Source: RYN-230 sp963813975
Lineage (GTDB): Bacteria > Actinomycetota > Actinomycetes > Streptosporangiales > Streptosporangiaceae
Assembly (NCBI GenBank): GCA_963813975.1
Contig: CAWFAP010000007.1
Location: 372,001-436,000 of the forward strand
Direction of reading: 5' to 3'
DNA length: 64,000 nt
Shown here: piece after piece, positions 26,888 to 33,673 of the stretch
How positions within the stretch are numbered: position 1 is the stretch's first letter
Layout: each line of letters starts with the position of its first letter
The notes under the pieces: model-generated
The model's database searches: none
Told to the model about the DNA's origin: nothing
The model's input: the letters and a program-made list of their open reading frames with translations, nothing else
Position numbers and translations under genes: made by a program

Positions 26888-26917
26888 CCTACAAGGGACC
26901 TACAAGGTCCTACAGGG
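26888..26917 (+). repeat. Triple CCTACAAGG direct repeat upstream of coiled-coil gene
   Basis: CCTACAAGG occurs at 26888 and 26899, and a variant CCTACAGGG at 26909, at 10-11 base spacing (one helical turn), ending about 14 bases before the ATG at 26931. In-phase repeats like this could bind a regulator. Confidence 0.45.
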
Positions 26918-26930
26918 CGTAGGAGAAGTC

Positions 26931-28073
26931 ATGGCCAAGGTGAAATCAGGGCACCGTCTGACGAATCTGGCCGGAACCGGCTTGCGAGAGCTTCCGGCTA
27001 ACGCTGCGTGGCTGCTGTCCAGGGCGCTCAAGCCGGCGGCATCGGCGTCGTCGGGCGTGTCCGATGTCGCCACCTCGGTGGCCGGCAACGTGTCGGACAC
27101 CGCGTCCTCGGCCGCGGAGACGGCGGGCGCCGTCACCGCGGGCGTGCGGCGCAGGACCAGGGCGGCGGGGCGGTCGGTCAGAGCCGCCGTGCCGGGCCTC
27201 GACGACAACTCGGTCGAATCGCTGATGCGGGAGGCTGACGAGGCGGCGGAAGAGGCGCGCGAGAAGGAGGAACAGGCCCTGGGCCTGGCCCAGGAGGCCA
27301 AAGACCGCGCTGATGAGGCCGAACGCACGGCCCGGGAGATGGACGAACACGTACGCCAGGTTGACGCGGAGGCGCGCGCGCAGGCGGAGGAGCACCTCGA
27401 GCGCGTCCGCCTCGCGGAGGAGGCTGAGCGGCGGAAGGCGCTCGACCAGGCGGAGGAGGAGGCCGCGGCCCGCACGCGGGAGAAGGAGCAGGAGGCCGAA
27501 CGTGCGCAGGAGCGTGCTCGCCAGGCCATTCAGGAGGCCAACCGGGCGGTCGCTGAGGCCAGGAAACTGGCGGGCCAGGCCTCGAAGGCCGCCCAGGCTA
27601 TCGCGGCGCAGGCCACCCAGGAGGCCGATCGGCTGGCGGCCCTGGCGCGAGAGCCTGCGGCGGCGCGGCGGCAGGTCGCCCAGGCCGGCCAGACGCGGCG
27701 TCGCGCGGCGGCCACCGCCCGGCGGTCACCACGACGCCCGGCCGAGCGGCCAGCCCAGCGAGAGGCGCAGCCCAGCCGGGGACGCGCGGCCGGGAATGGG
27801 GACGCTGCGACACTGCGCACGAGCGACCAGGTGGGCCAGCTCACCAAGGCCGAGCTCATCCGCCTGGCCGGAGAGCTCGACGTGGCTGACTCGTCCGCGA
27901 TGAACAAGGAGGACCTGGTGCAGGCCGTCGTCCGGGTCGGCGGGGTGCCCCTGGACCGGCTCAATAAGGACGAACTGCTGCGGCTGGGCCGGGAGACCGG
28001 CGCCGAGCTGCGCACCTCGATGACGAAGCCGGAACTCATCGCGACCATCAGATCATCACGGTCGGCAGGGTAG
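26931..28073 (+). CDS. Coiled-coil protein with two Rho N-terminal-like (SAP-like) motifs
   Basis: A 380-aa protein. After an Ala/Ser-rich region (to about residue 90) comes a long charged coiled coil (about 90-245: EADEAAEEAREKEEQALGLAQ and similar heptads), then a basic Arg/Pro/Ala stretch. The last 80 residues hold two copies of a helix-extended-helix motif, LTKAELIRLAGELDV and LNKDELLRLGRETGA, resembling Rho_N/SAP nucleic-acid-binding domains. It has no signal peptide. Role unknown; it heads a run of four same-strand genes including a GvpA-like protein. GGAG lies ahead of the ATG. Confidence 0.7.
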   Translation: MAKVKSGHRLTNLAGTGLRELPANAAWLLSRALKPAASASSGVSDVATSVAGNVSDTASSAAETAGAVTAGVRRRTRAAGRSVRAAVPGLDDNSVESLMREADEAAEEAREKEEQALGLAQEAKDRADEAERTAREMDEHVRQVDAEARAQAEEHLERVRLAEEAERRKALDQAEEEAAARTREKEQEAERAQERARQAIQEANRAVAEARKLAGQASKAAQAIAAQATQEADRLAALAREPAAARRQVAQAGQTRRRAAATARRSPRRPAERPAQREAQPSRGRAAGNGDAATLRTSDQVGQLTKAELIRLAGELDVADSSAMNKEDLVQAVVRVGGVPLDRLNKDELLRLGRETGAELRTSMTKPELIATIRSSRSAG

Positions 28074-28134
28074 TGACCTAGCCGCGACGGGGCGGCAACG
28101 GGCCGGCCTGCTTTACAGAGAGGACTCGGGGCGG

Positions 28135-28326
28135 ATGGGACTTTTCACACGCAAGAGCAAATGGGATCTCCTGCTGGAGACCGTGGAGTCGGCCGTAGAG
28201 TCGGCTGCGGCCAACGGCACTGTGCGCCTGGCCTCCAAGGTCACGCTCGGCGTCGTGGGCGGGGCGGTCGCGGCCACCGCCGCGAGCGCGGCCGTTTCCG
28301 CCCTGCGCCACCAGGGCGAGTCGTGA
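28135..28326 (+). CDS. Small protein with one hydrophobic helix
   Basis: A 63-aa protein, MGLFTRKSKWDLLLETVESAVESAAANG, then a hydrophobic Ala/Gly/Val-rich segment (KVTLGVVGGAVAATAASAAVSAL). The first half is amphipathic and the second may insert in a membrane. GAGAGGA lies upstream. The stop overlaps the next gene's GTG by four bases. Confidence 0.6.
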   Translation: MGLFTRKSKWDLLLETVESAVESAAANGTVRLASKVTLGVVGGAVAATAASAAVSALRHQGES

Positions 28327-28580
28327 AGCTGACCACCGTGGCCGTCTTCGGGGTCGGCTACCTGCTGGGGACTCGTGCGGGCCGCGAACGTTACGAGCAG
28401 ATCCTCGAGCTTGCGCACGGCGCGGGCGGGAAGTTCGGGGAGTCCAGCGCCCGCCGGAGGCTGGAGGAGTACGGCGCCCGGCTTGAGGCCTACGCGGCCC
28501 AGTCGCGCCGGGGCCAGCCGCGTGCGGGCCAGTCGCGTCGCGCGGCGGGGGCGGGAAGTGGTGGCCGGACCCGGTCGTGA
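28323..28580 (+). CDS. Small YtxH-like membrane-associated protein
   Basis: An 85-aa protein, VKLTTVAVFGVGYLLGTRAGRERYEQILELAHG, where a short hydrophobic stretch is followed by the GTRAGRERYEQI signature seen in many small actinobacterial envelope proteins, then a basic tail. It starts at a GTG overlapping the previous stop, so the two are coupled. Function is unknown. Confidence 0.6.
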   Translation: MKLTTVAVFGVGYLLGTRAGRERYEQILELAHGAGGKFGESSARRRLEEYGARLEAYAAQSRRGQPRAGQSRRAAGAGSGGRTRS

Positions 28581-29055
28581 GCCCGTGCGCCCGTCCCTGG
28601 ACGGGCCGGAGGGGACCCGCCGCTCGCTCCGGCTGCACCGCCGCGGCCCGGATGCAGCCCGGGGTGACATGGTCATCGGTGCGTTCGTGCTGGCCCGGCT
28701 GCTCGGTATCCGGTTGCTGACGCTCGAGGCCCGGGTGATCGTGCACGACGAGGACTGCGCGGGCACCGGGCCGGGCCCGCTGGTCCTGGCCCCGGTTCCG
28801 CCGGGTCGCCCGGCAGCGGACCCAGCCCGGTCGGAGCGCCACGCCGGGCTCGACCGCCGGGTCCTTCCCGACCGTGAGGTGCCGCCTGACCGTCCGGTCC
28901 CGCCGGGCCGTCCGGTCCCGCCGGGCCGCCCGGTCCCGTCCCGCCGGCCGGGGTCCGCGAGCGCCGGATCCGAGCGGCTGGCCCGCGCGGTGTGTCTGGT
29001 GGAGCAAGGGGCCGACACGCTCGAGCGGACCCGGCGGGCCCAGTACCGAGGCTGA
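28561..29055 (+). CDS. GvpA/GvpJ-like (gas vesicle shell family) protein with Pro/Arg-rich tail
   Basis: A 164-aa protein (GTG 28561, overlapping the previous gene; GTG 28558 also possible). Residues 37-61, VIGAFVLARLLGIRLLTLEARV, follow the core of gas vesicle shell proteins (VIDxWxRVSLVGIELLTIEARV). The preceding helix common to GvpA is not clear, and the C-terminal half is unlike GvpA: it has PPGRPVPPGRPV repeats and ends SERLARAVCLVEQGADTLER. No gvpF, gvpL, gvpN or gvpK is visible. It may be a divergent or decaying gas vesicle component, or a shell-fold protein with another role. The antisense frame here is a shadow. Confidence 0.5.
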   Translation: MAGPGREPVRPSLDGPEGTRRSLRLHRRGPDAARGDMVIGAFVLARLLGIRLLTLEARVIVHDEDCAGTGPGPLVLAPVPPGRPAADPARSERHAGLDRRVLPDREVPPDRPVPPGRPVPPGRPVPSRRPGSASAGSERLARAVCLVEQGADTLERTRRAQYRG

Positions 29056-29084
29056 TCGGGCCTATGGGGCCGACGCGTCTGCAG

Positions 29085-31130
29085 TCAGCGGGCCGGCTCG
29101 GGCTGCAGCAGCCCGGCCGGGCTGGGCGCGGCGAACTGGATAGTCAGCACGGGTGAGCCGGCCGCACCCGGCGCGATGAGGGACCGGTTGGGCAGGTAGG
29201 GCGGTCGCTGGGCCCGGACGAACGCGATCATGTCGCGCAGGCGGGCCGGGTCTGCACGGGACGCCCCGGTTATCTCGGCCGATCGCAGCGGCATACCCGC
29301 GCCTGCGCCGGGGCCTGAGTCCCCGAAGGCGGTGACCTGCACGGACCCGGTGGTGGCGAGCACGGCCAGCGTGGTGAGCAGGCGCGGGTCCACCTGGCCG
29401 GCCCGCAGCTCAGCCCGGGCGGCGGCGGAGACCCGCAGGTGCGGGTTGGCGAGCAGCTGACGGCCAGCATCCCGGCGGGCCACCAGGTCGGAGGCGAGCG
29501 CGGCCTGGTAGGCCGCCGCGCCGTCGGGGGCGATGGCGCGGACGTCGATCCGCAGGCCGCCGGAGCCGAAGGTGGCCAGGATCCCCGGCGCGTAGACGCC
29601 CGCCAGGCGCGCGCCGAACTGGCTGCGGACCGCGGCCGTCGCGATGACCACATCGGAGCCGAGCGGATCCGGCGTCGCTGCGCGCAGTTCGAGCAGGTTT
29701 CCGGGCGCGATGCCGTGGGCCAGCAGTGCGGAGCACATGTCCGGGTCGCAGGCGACGATCGCCGTGCCGCTGATCTGCCGGGTTACCCACGCGGCTGTCC
29801 GGGAGCGGATGGCCGCCGCGCGGTCCAGCACCGCGGCGGGACGGGGCGGCGCCGCGCCGGCCCGCACCGTGGACGCCCCGGGGTGCCACGCGACGGCCAC
29901 GCCGGCCGCCGTCGCCACCAGCACCGCGGCCACCGCCGCGGCGAACGTCAGCCGGGGCCGCCAGGCCCGGGCGGGCCGGCGGTGGGCGCCGTTCACCAGG
30001 GCGTCCCGCGGCGCTCGGCCCTGGAGTTCCCCGGCCAGCAGGTCGCAGGCGGCCCGCGCGATCGTCGCGGCGGCCGCCGGGGGGAGCTCAGTCGGCGCGG
30101 CCGGCCTCATGGGCCGCGCCGGGTCACCGGTCGCAGCCCCGATCGCGCGCGCAAGCCGCCGGGCCACTTCCGGGAAGGAGGCCCCGCTCGCGGCGAGCAG
30201 GGAGTCCAGGTTTTTCATGGCGTGCGGATGGCCGCCGAGCAGCCGCCATGCACGGTCGGTTTCCGCTTCGCCGAGCCGCCCGAGGACCGGTAGTGACTTC
30301 GCCAGCTCGAAAGCGCCGGAGCGGGACAGCGGGCCGAGGTGGCGGAATCCGAGTGGCGGCCCCGCGGCGGGCTGGGTGAATGGATGGCGGCACGTAATGA
30401 GTAGTTTGCCCCGATGTGTTACACCCGCCCAGCGGGCTATCAATGCCGCCAGGGCGGGATCACGAATTTTCCAGCCGCCGCCGTCTGCCGACACATTGTC
30501 ATCGAAGTTGTCCAGGACCACGAGCACCGGAAGGTGGCCGGGGACGTGCTCGCGGAGCAGGTCCAGCCGGTGCTCCCACGGCAGGTCGGTCCGGCCGGCC
30601 GCGCGCACCGAGTCCGCCCGGCTGCCGCCCACGGGCATAGCCGGGTGACGGCGGAGGGCGGCGGCCACCGCGGCCAGCAGCGCGTCCGCCGACACCTTGC
30701 CGCTGATGACCGCGGTGACCCACTCGGGCTCGAGGTGGCTCACCCGCGAGGCGATCTGGCTGGCCAGCGTGGACTTGCCGATTCCGCCGACCCCGTACAG
30801 CACCAGCCCGGCCAGTGCGGGGCCGGTAAGGTCCGCGGCCCAGCGGCGGCGCTCGGCCGACCGGATCGGGAGCGACGAGTGCGGGTCGGGCTCCCGTTCC
30901 CCGGGCCAGAGTCCTCCCGCGCCGCCGGCCGGCCCCCGGCGTCGTGCCCCCGCCGTCCCGGGCGCCGGTGCGGGCGGCCCCACTATCGCGGGGACGGCGG
31001 CGAGGGCCTCCGCTGTCCCGGGCGGCGCGGACCTGGCCGGCGCCTTTTCCCGTGCTAATGCAAAGTCACCCGGCCGCAGGCGGACTGGCTTCACCACCCC
31101 TATTACCCCCTCTGCCGGACGGTGTCCCAT
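29085..31130 (-). CDS. Transmembrane STAND/NB-ARC-like NTPase with extracytoplasmic C-terminal domain
   Basis: A 681-aa protein. Residues 85-310 form a STAND-type NTPase: Walker A GVGGIGKST (113-121), Walker B-like VLVVLDNFDD (202-211), LLITCRHPF (243-251) and a GGHPHA element. No winged helix or repeat domain follows. Instead there is one membrane helix (394-415) and about 265 residues predicted outside the cell, with TAIVACDPDMCSALL and SDVVIATAAVRSQFG. Such a layout suggests a receptor in which an outer domain signals to an inner nucleotide switch. The upstream region is AT-rich; TATAAC lies 11 bases before the ATG. No substrate or partner is known. Confidence 0.75.
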   Translation of the reverse strand: MGHRPAEGVIGVVKPVRLRPGDFALAREKAPARSAPPGTAEALAAVPAIVGPPAPAPGTAGARRRGPAGGAGGLWPGEREPDPHSSLPIRSAERRRWAADLTGPALAGLVLYGVGGIGKSTLASQIASRVSHLEPEWVTAVISGKVSADALLAAVAAALRRHPAMPVGGSRADSVRAAGRTDLPWEHRLDLLREHVPGHLPVLVVLDNFDDNVSADGGGWKIRDPALAALIARWAGVTHRGKLLITCRHPFTQPAAGPPLGFRHLGPLSRSGAFELAKSLPVLGRLGEAETDRAWRLLGGHPHAMKNLDSLLAASGASFPEVARRLARAIGAATGDPARPMRPAAPTELPPAAAATIARAACDLLAGELQGRAPRDALVNGAHRRPARAWRPRLTFAAAVAAVLVATAAGVAVAWHPGASTVRAGAAPPRPAAVLDRAAAIRSRTAAWVTRQISGTAIVACDPDMCSALLAHGIAPGNLLELRAATPDPLGSDVVIATAAVRSQFGARLAGVYAPGILATFGSGGLRIDVRAIAPDGAAAYQAALASDLVARRDAGRQLLANPHLRVSAAARAELRAGQVDPRLLTTLAVLATTGSVQVTAFGDSGPGAGAGMPLRSAEITGASRADPARLRDMIAFVRAQRPPYLPNRSLIAPGAAGSPVLTIQFAAPSPAGLLQPEPAR

Positions 31131-31487
31131 CCGAACAGATCGTTATATAGCACGTGGGACAGTAGCGGGGCGGCCTAAATCTTTTAATCTGCGGGGTCTC
31201 CGGCTGATAATTATCTACTAATGAAAATCGAATAATTTGAATTCGGCAGTAATACACCGGAAAATAAGTTTTAGCACGAACTTGTCGGCTTTCCGGGTGC
31301 CGCCCGGCCGGAGGGCCACCGCGCGGGTGAGCGGCGCGGTCGCGCCGCGGAGCCGGACCGTTAGCGCGAGCGGCGGGGGCGTCCGGGCATAGGCTGGCGA
31401 TGCCCGCTGTGAGGGGGATGTCATCCGCCGTCGGCGGGCGGGACGCGCTCGCGTCCCGCGCGGCTGAGACCGACCCCGGAGGTCCTC
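31131..31487. other. AT-rich intergenic island
   Basis: A 357-base gene-free stretch between the divergent STAND gene and the HAD gene. From about 31140 to 31290 it is visibly AT-rich (for example CTTTTAATC, GATAATTATC, GAAAATCGAATAATTTG), unlike anything else in the window. The rest is normal GC. The short frames here show no protein-like sequence. It may be a promoter region open to silencing proteins or a scar of acquired DNA. Confidence 0.5.
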
Positions 31488-32228
31488 ATTAACCGCCTGG
31501 TCCTGTGGAACATCGACCTGACCCTCGTGGACGTCGGCCGGGTCACCCGGGAGGCGTACGCCGAGGCGTTCCGCCGGGTCACCGGGCGGCCGATGAGGCA
31601 GCTGCCGCAGCTGCCCGGGCGGATGGAGTCGGAGATCTTCTTCGACGCGCTGGCGCTCAACGAGGCCGTGCCCGCGCCCGCGGCCGGGTCGCCCGGGGCG
31701 GGCGGTGAGGAGTTGCTGGCCCGGTTTACCTTCGAGCTGGCCGGCACGTTCGCGGCCCGCCGCACCCTGCTGCGTGAGCAGGGCCGGCTGCTGCCCGGGG
31801 CCGCCGAGGCCGTGGCCGGGATGGCGGCCCGGCATGGCGTGGTGCAGACCGTGCTGACCGGCACGATCAAGCCGAACGCCATCGAGAAGCTGCGCGCGTT
31901 CGGCCTGGAGCGGTACTTCGACCTCGAAATCGGCGGATACGGGTCGCAGGTGTACCCGAAGGGCGCCCAGCTGATGATGACCCGCAGCCGGGCGGCCGAC
32001 AAGTACGGCACCCGGTTCGACGAGCACTCCACCGTGTACATCGCCGATTCCTCCCGCGACGTGGCGGCCGCCCGGACCGGCGGTGCGCGGTGCCTGGCCG
32101 TGGCGAGCGGCCGGTCCACCGTGGGCGAGCTGCGCAGGGCCGGGGCGGACATGGTCTTCGACGACCTGTCCGACACGGCCGCGGTGGTGCAGGCGTTGGA
32201 CCGGCTAACGCTGGCCGCGGCAGGCTGA
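31488..32228 (+). CDS. HAD-like protein, probable ATT start codon, altered nucleophile
   Basis: The family's conserved N-terminus, INRLVLWNIDLTLVDVGRVT, begins at an ATT codon at 31488; GGAGG lies at 31478-31482, five bases upstream. No ATG, GTG or TTG exists in frame between there and motif I; the first GTG (31527) would delete motif I. The product is 246 aa. Motif I reads WNIDLTL instead of WDIDxTL, replacing the first Asp with Asn. Motifs II (TVLTGTIKPN) and IV (TVYIADSSRDVAAA) are present. If Asn truly replaces the nucleophile, phosphatase activity is doubtful. Chromate transporter gene follows. Confidence 0.75.
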   Translation: MNRLVLWNIDLTLVDVGRVTREAYAEAFRRVTGRPMRQLPQLPGRMESEIFFDALALNEAVPAPAAGSPGAGGEELLARFTFELAGTFAARRTLLREQGRLLPGAAEAVAGMAARHGVVQTVLTGTIKPNAIEKLRAFGLERYFDLEIGGYGSQVYPKGAQLMMTRSRAADKYGTRFDEHSTVYIADSSRDVAAARTGGARCLAVASGRSTVGELRRAGADMVFDDLSDTAAVVQALDRLTLAAAG

Positions 32229-32260
32229 GCGGCCCGGCCCGCACGGCATAAGGTGGCCGG

Positions 32261-33580
32261 GTGTCCGAGCAGGCCGCCGGTGACCCGCCTCCGGCCGGAG
32301 CGCCGCAGGTTCCGCTGAGCACGATCGCCCGTGAATGGGGCCGGATCGGCTGCATCGGGTTCGGCGGCCCGCCCGCGCACATCGCGCTGCTGCGCAAGCT
32401 GTGCGTGGAAGGCCGGCGCTGGCTGCCGCCCGCCGACTTCGAGGACGGCCTGGCCGCCTGCAACCTGCTCCCCGGCCCCGCTTCGACCCAGCTGGCCATC
32501 TTCTGCGCCTGGCGGCTGCGCGGGCCGGCCGGGGCGGTCCTGGGCGGGGTCTGCTTCATCGTCCCCGGGCTGATCATCATCCTCGGGCTCGCGGCGCTGT
32601 TCCTGGCGCCCCGCCCGGTGGGCTGGATCGCCGGGGCCGCGGCCGGGGCGGGTGCGGCCGTGCCTGCGGTGGCCATGGCCGCCGCGGCGGGCCTCATCCC
32701 GGCGAGCTGGCGGCGGGCCGGTACCGCGCCAGCCGGTGGCCCGCCAGCCGGTGGGGCCCGGGCGGGGGACCCCTCGGCCGGTGGCTCCGGGGCCGCTGGC
32801 TCCCCGGAGCGCGAGCGGGCGCCCGGGACCCGCGCGGCGCACGGCCGCTGGATCGGCTACCTGGTGGCCGGCGGGGTGGCCGCCGCGACCGTCGGGCCGT
32901 GGCTGGTGCTCGTCCTCGCGGCCTGCGGGCTGGCCGAGGTCGCGATGCGGGCCCGGCAGAGGCGCGGGCCGCGCGATCCCGGGCGGTCCGGGCCGTCCGG
33001 GCTGCCCGCGGGCCTGCTGCCGCTGGCCGCCGCGGTGCCCGCCGCGGCGGGCCTGCTCGCGGTGGCCTGGGAGGGCTTCAAGGTGGGCGCCCTGTCCTAC
33101 GGCGGGGGGTTCGTGATCATCCCGCTGATGCAGCACGACGCGGTGCACACCTACCACTGGATGACCGCGGGCCAGTTCCTCAGCGCGGTGGCGCTCGGCC
33201 AGGTCACGCCGGGGCCCGTGGTGCAGACCGTCGCGGTCGTCGGGTACGCGGCGGCCGGCGTGGCCGGCGGGCTGCTGGCCGCGCTGGTCGCCTTCGCCCC
33301 CTCGTTCCTGTTCGTGCTGGGCGGCGGCCGCTACTTCGACCGGCTCCGGGCCAGCTCGGACGTGCAGGCCTTCCTGACCGGGGCCGGCCCGGCCGCCATC
33401 GGCGCCATCGCCGGGGCCGCCGTCCCGCTGGCCCTGGCCCTGGCCCACCTGTGGCAGTTCGGCGTGCTCGCGCTGGCTGCGATCTGGCTGCTCGGCGTGC
33501 GGCGCGGCGTGGTCAGCGCGATCGCGGGGGCCGCGGGACTCGGGCTGCTGGCGTTCGCCGCCGGGGCCCCGGTGGGCTGA
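32261..33580 (+). CDS. chrA: Chromate transporter, ChrA family
   Basis: A 439-aa membrane protein with two homologous CHR halves: first half IGFGGPPAHIALLRKLCVEGRRWL and CNLLPGPASTQLAIFCAWRL; second half FKVGALSYGGGFVIIPLMQHD and FLSAVALGQVTPGPVVQT. A Gly/Pro-rich loop (about residues 150-195) joins them. ChrA proteins export chromate, usually in exchange for a proton. GTG start with no clear ribosome binding site. It lies 32 bases after the HAD gene on the same strand. Confidence 0.93.
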   Translation: MSEQAAGDPPPAGAPQVPLSTIAREWGRIGCIGFGGPPAHIALLRKLCVEGRRWLPPADFEDGLAACNLLPGPASTQLAIFCAWRLRGPAGAVLGGVCFIVPGLIIILGLAALFLAPRPVGWIAGAAAGAGAAVPAVAMAAAAGLIPASWRRAGTAPAGGPPAGGARAGDPSAGGSGAAGSPERERAPGTRAAHGRWIGYLVAGGVAAATVGPWLVLVLAACGLAEVAMRARQRRGPRDPGRSGPSGLPAGLLPLAAAVPAAAGLLAVAWEGFKVGALSYGGGFVIIPLMQHDAVHTYHWMTAGQFLSAVALGQVTPGPVVQTVAVVGYAAAGVAGGLLAALVAFAPSFLFVLGGGRYFDRLRASSDVQAFLTGAGPAAIGAIAGAAVPLALALAHLWQFGVLALAAIWLLGVRRGVVSAIAGAAGLGLLAFAAGAPVG

Positions 33581-33673
33581 ACCGGCCGGGAGCACGGCTG
33601 GGTGAGCATGACCACACACTGGGGCGCGTGGCTCCCGTTGCGATGCGCGCGCTGACCACCGATGCTGGGGCCT

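Noticed and set aside
28078..29018. Minus-strand frames of about 300 codons over the small-protein cluster
   Set aside because: Composition is Arg/Pro/Gly-rich without domains, and they run antisense to three plus-strand genes with overlapping starts.
31066..31257. 63-codon minus-strand frame in the AT-rich island
   Set aside because: No family resemblance, no ribosome binding site, and it overlaps the start of the STAND gene.
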